Source: an uncultured Bacteroidales bacterium
Lineage (GTDB): Bacteria > Bacteroidota > Bacteroidia > Bacteroidales > Paludibacteraceae
Assembly: GCA_946184195.1 (NCBI GenBank)
Contig: CAMHEP010000028.1
Span: 1-14,646, forward strand
Direction of reading: 5' to 3'
Length of the DNA: 14,646 nt
The translations under genes and the position numbers were made by a program. Below are positions 1 through 9,100 of this stretch, in pieces; the first letter of the stretch is position 1, and each line of letters opens with the position of its first letter. Under the pieces are notes generated by a model. The model saw only the letters and a list, made by a program, of their open reading frames with translations, had not been told where the DNA came from and ran no database searches.

Positions 1-3000
1 GCCTATTGTCGGGAGGCAGGTATTACGCCTGCGGTGCTTTACCTTGCTGCCACAGAGTATTTGACCGCTCGTTATTGTCATACAAAAGATGTATGCTTGG
101 TTACCATATCGAATGGAAGAAGCAATATGCGTATCAGTGATACGTGTGGAATGTTTGTCAATACGTTACCACTGGTAGCACACATTGGTGACCAAACAGT
201 CTCAGAATATCTGAAGGAGGTGGCAACTTCGTTCGAGACAACACTTCGCAACGAAAACTATCCTTTTGCCAAGTTGGCCACTAAATACGCCTTACATGCT
301 GACCTGATGTACGAGTATCAAGTGGGCGTTCTTTCCGAACTCAAGGTCAAAGATGAGCCGGTACAAGTGGAGAACTTTGGTCTTGAGACAGCTAAATTCA
401 AGACCGCCATTAAGATTGAGGAACAAGACGGCAAGGTGTATATTCGTGCTTACTATAACGACAACCTCTATAGTGATGATATGATGACTCGTTTGACTGC
501 TTCGCTGGAGCAAGTGGTGAATGAAATCATAAGCGATGACAGCAAACCAGTTAAGACCATCAGCATCATGACTCCTGCGCAGGCTTTAGAAGTGAAGAGG
601 CTTCGTCAGACCGCAGAGGAAGATATCCCTGTCAAACTTTATCATCAGGGTATTGAGCATTATGCTCGCCTAACGCCGGACAAGATTGCACTTATTGCCT
701 CGAACGAGACGCTCACGTACGATGCGATGAACCGTAAGATGAATCGTATAGCACATGCCCTAATGGAACGAGGTGTGGGTAAGGGAGATGCGGTCGTTAT
801 CTTGCTGCCCCGAACTTCTTATCCGCTTTTAGCCATGTACGCTATTTTGAAAACAGGAGCGGCCTTCATCCCGTGTGACCCTGCTTATCCGGCAGATCGT
901 ATCCAACTGATTGTAGAGGATTCGGAGGCTAAATACGTGTTGACGAGTCAAGAACTGGCTCCCAACTACGGCGATAAGGGATTGTTGGTAGAGGAACTGC
1001 TGACGAATACAAACGAGCAGAATCCTGATGTGAAAATAGCACCGGAAGACTTGGCATATATGATATATACATCCGGTTCTACAGGACGTCCCAAGGGGGT
1101 GATGTTGCGGCATATAGGTATCTGTTCATACCTGACAGCCCATCCTGCCAATCGACATATCTATGCCATAGTAAAGAGTGTGAAGACCTACTTGAGTGTG
1201 TCGACTATATCATTTGACTTGAGTTTCAAGGAGTATGGTTGTGCATTCTTTAACGGATTAACTTGTGTCTTTGCCGACGATAGCCAAGCAAACAACCCTG
1301 TGGAATTGGCTGAACTGATGGCACAAACAGGAGCAGATTGCATCAATGGTACGCCGTCGCGAATCTTGCAGTATATGGAATTACCCGCATTCTGCGATTG
1401 CCTCAAGCATTGCAAAGTCATTATGTCAGGTGGCGAGAAATATTCGGATAAACTGCTTGAACGACTTCATTCTCTCACGGATGCACGTATTTTCAATACG
1501 TATGGACCTACAGAGATTACTGTCAGCAGTAATGTGGCTGAATTGACAGAAACAAACAGCATCACAGTCGGCGCACCTCTTCTGAACTACAAAGAGTATG
1601 TGGTGGACGAAGACGGCAACGAACTACCGGTAGGAGTGATGGGTGAACTTTATATAGGCGGTCCCGGTGTAGCTGTCGGTTACAACCATTTGGACGAGCT
1701 GAATAAAACAAAATTTGTAGAGTACAAAGGACAGCGTGTCTTCCGCTCTGGTGATTATGCTCGTTGGCAGGCAGATGGTCAAGTTTTCATCCTCGGACGT
1801 GCAGACAATCAGGTCAAACTGCGTGGTTTACGCATCGAATTGGGAGAGGTGGAAAGTGCGATAGCAAAAATTGAATATGTGAAGAACGTATGTGTCCAGA
1901 TTCGTACTATTCAAGGTCGTGAGCACTTATGTGCCTATTTTGTGGCAAGCGAGACGATTGATATTCAGGTCATGAAGGCTGAGATAAGTAAGACGTTGAC
2001 TCCCTATATGGTTCCAACAGCTTATCTGCAGATGTTTGAATTTCCCTTGACACCCAACGGCAAGATAGACGCTCGCCATCTGCCGGATGCCATTTTGGCA
2101 GCATCAAATAGTGAGTATGAACAGCCCGCGAATGCTGTAGAGCAATTCTTCGCTGAAACTTTCGCGGCAATACTGGGATTGGACAAAGTGGGTGCTAACG
2201 ACTCGTTCTTCGAATTGGGCGGTACATCACTTGTGGTGACCAAGGTTATTATTGAGGCACAAAAAGCCGGCTATCCAATAGCTTACTCGGATGTGTTCAA
2301 TCATCCTACACCACGTTTACTTGCTCAGAAGATCAGCGGAGGGGAGACCGAAGGCAATATAGAGGAAGACCCTGACAAGGACATTCGCGATTATGACTAC
2401 ACAGAGATAGATGAATTGCTGACCAAAAATACATTGTCGAGTTACCTGCAGGGAGAACATCGTCCATTAGGCAATGTGCTTCTGACAGGTGCAACGGGAT
2501 TCCTGGGCATACATATCTTCCACGAACTGGTGGAACGATATGACGGTAAGATATATTGTCTTTTACGTTCCAAACGTGGTATTAGTGCAGAGGAACGCCT
2601 GCGACAAATGCTCTTCTACTATTTCGAGACGAACTATGCCGACTTATTTGGTAAACGTATCTTTGTCTTCGAGGGCGATGTAACCAATACCATTGATGAG
2701 AAAATGGTAGGCAATGAACTGATGCAACCGGGTGCTATACAAACCGTGATGAACTGTGCGGCTATTGTGAAACATTTCTCTAAAGGTACAGAGATAGAGG
2801 ATGTAAATGTCGGTGGTGTGGTCAATTGTGTGGATTATTGCCTCAAGACCGGTGCCCGAATGATACAGGTGAGCACGATGTCCGTGGGAGGAGCCAGTGT
2901 GAATGGTTTCCCGGACTATAAGTACCTCAATGAGCAGATGCTCTATGTGGGGCAGCGTATCCGCAACCAGTATGTGCACTCCAAAATCATGGGTGAACGA

Positions 3001-3585
3001 TACCTCTTGGACGCTATCCTACACAAAGGATTAGATGGTAAGGTGATGCGTGTGGGTACACTCTCTGCTCGTTCGACAGATGGTGAATATCAGATTAACT
3101 TTGGTACCAACTCATTTATGGGACGCCTACGGGTATACAACATGTTAGGTGCCTTCCCCTATGCCAACTATGAGGCATCGGTGGAGTTCTCTCCCATCAA
3201 CGAGGTCGCTACGGCGATATGCTTGCTGAGCGAAACCCCCGCTGCATGCGTGTTGTTCCATCCTTTCAATAACCACAGTCAGCAATTGGGCGATGTGGTT
3301 CGTGAGATGGCTGTCGTCGGGAAAGATATCGAACTGATGGAGCAGGAACGCTTCGCTGAGGTGTTGGATGCCGCCAAGCAGGACGAGCGTAAGGCCAAGA
3401 TACTATCCGCTCTCCTTGCTTATCAAAACGTGGATGTACGCGAGCATATTGAGTTCTTACAAAAACAGAACCATTATACCACGCAAGTACTGCTACGTTT
3501 GGGTTTCAGTTGGTCGCAAACGCCTAAGGCATATGTTGATCAATTCCTCAAGGCGATAGATGCATTAGACTATTTTAACGTATGA
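1..3585 (+). CDS. NRPS module (partial C)-A-T with terminal thioester reductase, 5' truncated by window edge
   Basis: Activates an amino acid, couples it to an upstream acyl or peptidyl group and probably releases the product by NAD(P)H-dependent reduction to an aldehyde (or alcohol). The frame is open from base 1, so the GTG at 34 is only the first in-frame start-like codon, and the condensation domain with its HHxxxDG motif begins upstream. Numbering from that GTG: condensation core GMFVNTLPL 39-47; adenylation motifs LAYMIYTSGSTGRPKG 340-355, FDLS 394-397, NTYGPTE 488-494, GELYIGG 537-543, GRADNQVKLRG about 588-598, LTPYMVP, and NGKID 675-679 with Lys677; carrier motif FFELGGTSL with phosphopantetheine Ser732; reductase NAD(P)-binding TGATGFLG 818-825 and YVHSK 980-984 (catalytic Tyr/Lys). 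All core motifs are intact. No thioesterase, epimerase or methyltransferase domain is present. The stop overlaps the MATE start by 4 bp. Domain calls are secure; the substrate and the number of upstream modules are unknown. Confidence 0.95.
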   Translation, partial: AYCREAGITPAVLYLAATEYLTARYCHTKDVCLVTISNGRSNMRISDTCGMFVNTLPLVAHIGDQTVSEYLKEVATSFETTLRNENYPFAKLATKYALHADLMYEYQVGVLSELKVKDEPVQVENFGLETAKFKTAIKIEEQDGKVYIRAYYNDNLYSDDMMTRLTASLEQVVNEIISDDSKPVKTISIMTPAQALEVKRLRQTAEEDIPVKLYHQGIEHYARLTPDKIALIASNETLTYDAMNRKMNRIAHALMERGVGKGDAVVILLPRTSYPLLAMYAILKTGAAFIPCDPAYPADRIQLIVEDSEAKYVLTSQELAPNYGDKGLLVEELLTNTNEQNPDVKIAPEDLAYMIYTSGSTGRPKGVMLRHIGICSYLTAHPANRHIYAIVKSVKTYLSVSTISFDLSFKEYGCAFFNGLTCVFADDSQANNPVELAELMAQTGADCINGTPSRILQYMELPAFCDCLKHCKVIMSGGEKYSDKLLERLHSLTDARIFNTYGPTEITVSSNVAELTETNSITVGAPLLNYKEYVVDEDGNELPVGVMGELYIGGPGVAVGYNHLDELNKTKFVEYKGQRVFRSGDYARWQADGQVFILGRADNQVKLRGLRIELGEVESAIAKIEYVKNVCVQIRTIQGREHLCAYFVASETIDIQVMKAEISKTLTPYMVPTAYLQMFEFPLTPNGKIDARHLPDAILAASNSEYEQPANAVEQFFAETFAAILGLDKVGANDSFFELGGTSLVVTKVIIEAQKAGYPIAYSDVFNHPTPRLLAQKISGGETEGNIEEDPDKDIRDYDYTEIDELLTKNTLSSYLQGEHRPLGNVLLTGATGFLGIHIFHELVERYDGKIYCLLRSKRGISAEERLRQMLFYYFETNYADLFGKRIFVFEGDVTNTIDEKMVGNELMQPGAIQTVMNCAAIVKHFSKGTEIEDVNVGGVVNCVDYCLKTGARMIQVSTMSVGGASVNGFPDYKYLNEQMLYVGQRIRNQYVHSKIMGERYLLDAILHKGLDGKVMRVGTLSARSTDGEYQINFGTNSFMGRLRVYNMLGAFPYANYEASVEFSPINEVATAICLLSETPAACVLFHPFNNHSQQLGDVVREMAVVGKDIELMEQERFAEVLDAAKQDERKAKILSALLAYQNVDVREHIEFLQKQNHYTTQVLLRLGFSWSQTPKAYVDQFLKAIDALDYFNV

Positions 3586-4895
3586 CAAACAATATCCATA
3601 GTGAATACAGACGTTTCCTGATAGCCTATCTCTTGACGGCGTTGTCTATCTGTTTGGGAACTATCGTGAATGCGATGTTGGCAGGTCACCTGATTGGTGC
3701 GGATGCTGTGTCGGTGATTAATCTCTCCACACCGCTCTTACAACTCTATTATACCATCCACCTGCTCATTGGTGCCGGTGGGGGTATATTGGCTTCTTAT
3801 GCATTAGGCGAGGCAAATAGAACGGAAGCCAACGATGTCTTCACCCGCGTTCTATTGGCAACGATGTCTACGGGAATAATCATCAGTGTAGTGGGAGGGC
3901 TTGTCTTCCCGGAAGCCGTTGCTAATCTTTTCTGCTCTCATTCGGATTTGCAGGTGATGAACTACGCATACATGCGACCTGTGCTATTGGGTGCGCCACT
4001 ATATATATTAGTCAGTGTGCTCAATACAATGGTGGCTGTCGATGGTGAGCCGCGCCGTGTGAGCGTGGCTATCGTGGCAGATAATGCCGTGGCAATAGTT
4101 TTAAGTTGGTTGTTACTGACGCATGGTATAGGGGTAGAGGGTGTATGTTATGCTATCCTGATAGGACATGCGGTTGGAGTGATTGTCTTGCTTAGCCATT
4201 GGGCGGGTAAAGCAGAGACCTTCCGTCTGCATCTAAGGAGTACCAAGCATACGATGCGGCGTATTTTATCTACCGGTGCACCCCTCGCTGTGGCGAGTAT
4301 TTGTCTCACCATACTTCTATATACGGCTAACACCATAGTACTACGTACGATGGGACGAAACGGTATATTCGTACTCTCTGTCGCGTTGAATCTATTGATG
4401 ATATATAATCTGTTCATCAATGGCTCATGTCAGACCTTGCAGTCTCTTGGAGCGATGCAGATAGGTAGGGGGGATGAAGGCAAAGAGGATTTGCACTATG
4501 TAGTGACCGCAACGCTTAAGTTCATGACAGTATCTCTGGGACTCTTATGTGCATTGGTGTGTCTCTATCCGGAGGGGGTGACTGCACTCTTCGGCGGACA
4601 GGGCGAACCTGAACTGATGGAAGAAGCCGGTAATATTCTTCCTATCTTTGCCTTGAGTTTCCTGCCTTATTGCTACCTTTACGTGGCGATGATATTGCTC
4701 AAACTTTTCCACTATGATGGAATCGCACTCTTCCTCTCGTTCGCGTTGTCACTGACCGTTGTAATAGTGATGCTCATCATGGAGCATTGGGCTCCAGCAT
4801 ATATATGGTGGTCATATCTCATTGCCTACGTGTTGGAGTCTGTGGTGTTAGCAGTAATAATACTTTATCAGCGTATTCATTTACGTATTGTTTAA
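3582..4895 (+). CDS. MATE-family multidrug/metabolite efflux transporter
   Basis: Predicted inner-membrane cation-coupled exporter of the MATE family (437 aa, normal length for the family). The protein is a succession of about 12 hydrophobic segments in two similar halves, with a short polar N-terminus (MTNNIHSEYRR), an early helix with small residues and GHLIGADAVSVINLSTPL, and the DGEPRRVSVAIVADNAV stretch after helix 5 that resembles the DGxPxx loop typical of MATE proteins. The ATG overlaps the NRPS stop in an ATGA arrangement, which suggests translational coupling and matched expression. Inference: it exports the NRPS product or protects the producer from it. Substrate and coupling ion (Na+ or H+) cannot be read from the sequence. 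A different polysaccharide/lipid flippase family of the MOP superfamily is possible but fits less well. Confidence 0.88.
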   Translation: MTNNIHSEYRRFLIAYLLTALSICLGTIVNAMLAGHLIGADAVSVINLSTPLLQLYYTIHLLIGAGGGILASYALGEANRTEANDVFTRVLLATMSTGIIISVVGGLVFPEAVANLFCSHSDLQVMNYAYMRPVLLGAPLYILVSVLNTMVAVDGEPRRVSVAIVADNAVAIVLSWLLLTHGIGVEGVCYAILIGHAVGVIVLLSHWAGKAETFRLHLRSTKHTMRRILSTGAPLAVASICLTILLYTANTIVLRTMGRNGIFVLSVALNLLMIYNLFINGSCQTLQSLGAMQIGRGDEGKEDLHYVVTATLKFMTVSLGLLCALVCLYPEGVTALFGGQGEPELMEEAGNILPIFALSFLPYCYLYVAMILLKLFHYDGIALFLSFALSLTVVIVMLIMEHWAPAYIWWSYLIAYVLESVVLAVIILYQRIHLRIV

Positions 4896-4916
4896 TCACT
4901 ATAAACACTTTATTCA

Positions 4917-5645
4917 ATGGAAACTACAGGAACTATGGTGAACCTATATACTGTGGTAGGGGCGGCTATCTTGCCCGCCTTTGTGCTTTTGTTATATGTA
5001 TACCTCAAGGATAAGTATCAACGCGAGCCCGTTAGCCAGATGGCAAAAGGCTTTGTCTATGGTATCCTGTCTGCCGGCATTGCCTCCATATTGGAAACAG
5101 GTCTCTTGGCGTGGGGATTAGTACCTAATGAACCTATCGGTTTTCTGGGTGCAGTATGGAAAGCTTTTGTGGGAGCGGCTATTCCCGAGGAGTTTGCCAA
5201 ATTGCTGATGCTTTGCTTGTTGCTGAGGAATAATAAGTATTTCGATGAACGTTTCGATGGTATCGTCTATGCATGCTGTGTGGGGATGGGCTTTGCGGCC
5301 ACGGAGAATATCATCTATCTCTTCTCTAACCTGAATATGTGGCAATCCGTAGCTGTTCAACGGGCTATCTTTGCCGTGCCGGGACATTTTATGTTCGCGG
5401 TTGCAATGGGCTATTTCTATTCGTTGGTTTATTTCGGTGACATGTCGTGGCGTAAGGCGAGTCGTATCTTCTGGGTTCCGGTGCTGTTGCATGGTACGTA
5501 TGACGGACTTCTCTTTATGGCTAATCTCGGAACGATGTTGAGTGGTGTCCTCTTGATGTGTTTCTATATCTTTTGCTATAAGATGTGGCAAGGTGGCCGG
5601 CGTAGTATTGCCGACCATCTCCGTCGAGACGGCAAAGTCTCTTAG
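4917..5645 (+). CDS. PrsW-family intramembrane protease
   Basis: Multi-pass membrane protease of the PrsW family (242 aa). In Bacillus subtilis PrsW makes the first cut in the anti-sigma factor RsiW; here the substrate is unknown. The family motifs are all visible: EEFAK at 91-95 (EExxK), GFAATEN at 125-131 within a preceding FDGIVYA stretch, PGHFMF with His157, and HGTYD at 192-196 (HxxxD). Several hydrophobic helices surround them, and the C-terminus is short and basic. The ATG at 4917 was chosen because it lies 21 bp after the MATE stop; Met7 (4935) is an alternative. There is no clear Shine-Dalgarno site. Same-strand close spacing puts it in the NRPS-MATE operon, so a role in immunity, envelope-stress signalling or processing linked to the NRPS product is plausible but inferred. 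Its stop overlaps the convergent ATPase gene's stop by 4 bp. Confidence 0.9.
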   Translation: METTGTMVNLYTVVGAAILPAFVLLLYVYLKDKYQREPVSQMAKGFVYGILSAGIASILETGLLAWGLVPNEPIGFLGAVWKAFVGAAIPEEFAKLLMLCLLLRNNKYFDERFDGIVYACCVGMGFAATENIIYLFSNLNMWQSVAVQRAIFAVPGHFMFAVAMGYFYSLVYFGDMSWRKASRIFWVPVLLHGTYDGLLFMANLGTMLSGVLLMCFYIFCYKMWQGGRRSIADHLRRDGKVS

Positions 5646-6109
5646 TGACGTATGATATAATAGGGGATATCAAGCGCTTGAATCTCGCGTTCGTACCAAT
5701 TGAATAGATATTGTCGTATATGGGGATTTTCTCGCGTAGGGTCTGCTATCCAAGGGATATCCGGCGTACACAATAGGTAAATGTCCATGGGATAGCGACG
5801 TAGTGCCTCTGTGACCCATTCCGGACAGGTTCCGTATTTATGCTCCAACCATACTTTCGTAACGATGAGTTCGGTGTCGAAGAAGAGCACGCGTTCATCA
5901 TCGCTACGTGCTTCATTGTCTAATGTGCGCAGTTGCTCCACCTGATGGCGGGCAATGGTGAGGACATCAGCATACGTGTAATGACCGTTCAGAGCAGCTA
6001 CATAATCGCGAGCGTATTCGGGGATATATTCGCCGTAGCGACGGGCTAACTGCTGCGCCAGTGTACTCTTGCCCGATGACTCGGGACCGATGATACCAAT
6101 CTTAACCAT
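5642..6109 (-). CDS. NadR-kinase-like P-loop ATPase (AAA_28 type), short C-terminus
   Basis: Small cytoplasmic ATP-binding protein (155 aa) resembling the ribosylnicotinamide-kinase domain of NadR. Visible are a Walker A motif GPESSGKST at 8-16, the family block YIPEYARDY at 28-36, an acidic Walker-B-like FFDTE at 76-80, and PDIPWIADPTREN at 116-128, which matches the lid region PDIPWxxDxxRE of these kinases. There is no nucleotidyltransferase domain, so it is a stand-alone kinase-like protein; phosphorylation of nicotinamide riboside is possible but not shown. It ends at PYYIIRH, where relatives, as I recall them, usually continue roughly 20 residues with an ER-rich helix, so it may be slightly truncated. 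The start codon shares one base with the sprA stop (TAATG), implying translational coupling to sprA. Its stop overlaps the stop of the PrsW gene on the other strand. Confidence 0.8.
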   Translation of the reverse strand: MVKIGIIGPESSGKSTLAQQLARRYGEYIPEYARDYVAALNGHYTYADVLTIARHQVEQLRTLDNEARSDDERVLFFDTELIVTKVWLEHKYGTCPEWVTEALRRYPMDIYLLCTPDIPWIADPTRENPHIRQYLFNWYEREIQALDIPYYIIRH

Positions 6110-9100
6110 TAGCGGGTGAGCATCAGTTTGATGTTGATACCGACATTGTCTGTCTTTACGGGATAACTGCTGGAGATAAGCGGTGTGGTGCCCTGATGGT
6201 CGTAGAAGAGTTGGATATTCACCTTCTGCGAGAGCACATAGTCGGCAGATATCTTGATGGCAAACACTTTGTTGCCACTTGAGGCTTGTGTGATATTTTC
6301 CTCAATCTTCCTCAACAGTGACTTTACGTCTTTGTAGCTGACGTCTACATTGAGTTTGAGGTCATTGCTAACTTTCTTTTGTCCGCCGTCACGTTTCTTG
6401 GCGACGAAGTTGAGATTCTTTATTGTATATCCGGCACCAATGACAAACTCGTTGCTATGTCCCTCGGTGAGTTGTGCAGAGGTGACATTGAGTGCCAGAT
6501 TACGTTGCTTGCGATACTCTGCCTTGATGGAGAGGGAGTTCTTCATCGTTAGGTTCAATCCGATAAGTGGAGAGAAGGCTTCGGCGAGGGTGACGTTACT
6601 GATGTCGTAGGATGATGAGGGTGCCGGACCATCAGTTGTTCCGTTACGTACGAAACCGATGGTCTTATCGTTGCCGTCAGCAGGAACCCATGTAGAGAAG
6701 GTTCCATATGAACCGATGGCGTATTTACAGGTATACGCATGGGTGAGTGTTACGGAGCGGAAGTGGTCTTTTATCCACGGTAGTTTACCCAGTCCGTCAA
6801 AGGTGACTGACCAGTTCGGCAGCACTCTGAGTACACTGAGGAAGGGGTTAAAGTCCGCTTTGTTGATATCGCGACCTGTATAGGCACTGAGGAAGGCAGG
6901 TACCAACACATCTGCTGAGGTACGGCTCACGCGTTGACCGGAGGCTGATGAGTAGCGTTGCGACGGATAACCAGTGCCGCGCAGGAAACCTGCATCGGGA
7001 TAAGCAATACCTTCGTAACGACGCTCCACGCGGTCGCGCATGACTCCTATGTTTTCCACAAATTGGTCATAGGTGGTGTTGGAGAAGTTCTCCTCTTGGT
7101 TGCCAATACGCGAGAAGATGGTTCCTATCGCTACCTGCGTGATATTGAACGAACCGGTAGTGTTCTCTTGCAAGCGGTCGTAGCTATAGATGATGGATGT
7201 AGACGAGGCGTTATAGCGCTTGCCGTTCAGTTGTATCTTGAATCCCGGCAGCGGCTCCAGGTTGATACGTATATCGAGGTCGCTGGTGTGGGCGCGAGTG
7301 GCAGGCTGAACGACACTGGTATCACGGCTGAGCCAACCGTTCTCCTTGGCTTTCTCGATGAAGTTACTCGGTATGAAACCGAAAGTAAAGTCCAATCCCG
7401 GCGCCATACCGCCGCTACTACCTTTCTGACCCATGAATACAGGTTCCGGATAGAATCCGGGAACGGTCATGGAGTTGGTCTCTCGGTAGGTTACTTGTAT
7501 CTTACGAAGCAGCGTTCCGAAATAGGCCCCCATGTCCATGGCTATTTGTGCGGGAGTCCGTTTGTTCGGATCACGCGTAGAGATAGCCAGCGTCACAGCC
7601 TCGCAGTCGCGTTGTGAGGTGATGACCACTTTGGTAGGTCCATCGGCGCGGAATTGCACCGGCACTTTCTTTCCAGTGGAGTCGGTAGCCAACACGATGA
7701 GCATCTCCGAGCCTAACCGGTGGGTGATAGTTTGTGGTACACCTTTCTTCAGCGCAATCGTCTGACTGAAGGTCTTGGGACGGAAAGCACGAGCGCGTTG
7801 ACGACCGCCGTATTGTTGTGTAATCTGTTTCCAGTATTTGGACTTGCCGTATAATGTCTCAAAGTTAATACCACCGTCTATCTGCCATGTCTGGACTGAA
7901 GACACGGTGTTACCGCGTTGCGAGTCCTCTGCGGCTGAGTTGCTGGCTGCGGTACGGGTCCAGTTGTAGTTGGCGGAGTAGGTGGCATTGGCGCTCACTG
8001 CTTCCAGATAGGGTACGCGGTTGAAGGGCACGTTCCACGAGGCAGTGAACACTTGCTGGTAGGTATAGGGTTTACCAAACTGTTTGAGACTGCGTTGGAT
8101 AGTATCTTTCCATGCCTCGTAATAGTCGTTCGAGAAATGGTAGTCCTTGATAATCTCCTTGGCGTAGAGTCCCTCATCTATCGTGGCGTTGTGGGCGGTC
8201 TGCAGACTGAACTTCATGTTACGGGTAAGGTCGTATTTGAAGTCGACATTTCTGTCCCATGTGAAGTCTTTGCTGGCGGTGAGGTCCATCTTGCCGGCAG
8301 AACCTGTCAGGTCACGCATCTTCATGTGGCTGAAGGTGCGGTGCATGTTCATATTGAAAGCCCATGATTGGGGCAGATAGTAGATGTTGAGTTCTTTGAT
8401 GAACTTGAGTTTGCTTACTTTCTCCACGTTTTTGAACGGCTCCCAGGGCTGCGGATTGAAAGAGTAGGAATAATTGAACGAACCGCGATGGTCGGTTGTG
8501 ACCTCTTTCTCTATCTCCGGGTTGTGCATCTTCTGCGAGTTGTAACTTGCCGAGATAGCGAAGTTAGCCGGGTCGTAGAACATGTCTTTCTTCTTCGACT
8601 TGATATTCACCTTCATGTTCGTCACCGAGAAGCTGGTCGACTCATAGACGGTATTGGTGAGTTGTTTGAGGCTGTCTTTTTGTGATTTCTCCGTGTATGT
8701 AGAGAGCGATTCTTTGAGTTTGACGTCTGTATCGTACGGGTCGTATTCCGGTGTGGTGGTTTCGTTGGAGTAGCTGGCGTAGACAGGTATCTGCAGTTTT
8801 GCCTTCTCGGGGAAGAGACGCCCCACCTCCATCGCTGCACTCACAGCCAGATTGTATTGGTTGTCCATGTTCCTATCCAGCACATTGTTCTCGATTGACC
8901 CATATCCAGCGGTCTCCAAACGACCGGATACGTTGAATTGGGCGATGTCACTTATACCCAGTGCTACATTGGCCATAGCAGCCACACCGCCTTGCTCATT
9001 GAACTCGCTCAGTCTGAGTTCGTTCACCCATACCTCACCTTCCACGATGCCGGTACCGTTATTGCGTACACCAATCATAATGGACGATACGTCTTCCAAG

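Noticed and set aside
34..36. GTG at 34 as the true start of the NRPS gene
   Set aside because: The frame stays open to base 1 and the peptide before it (AYCREAGITPA) continues the condensation domain, whose N-terminal half and HHxxxDG motif are missing. The gene starts outside the window.
5118..5618. A 166-codon minus-strand open frame antisense to the PrsW gene
   Set aside because: Its sequence is low in hydrophobic order, rich in His/Arg/Thr and matches no family, while the opposite strand carries all PrsW motifs.
6958..7617. A 219-codon plus-strand open frame antisense to sprA, and many shorter ones
   Set aside because: They lie opposite a well-conserved coding sequence, have no recognisable domain, and are the expected by-product of long open frames on the other strand.
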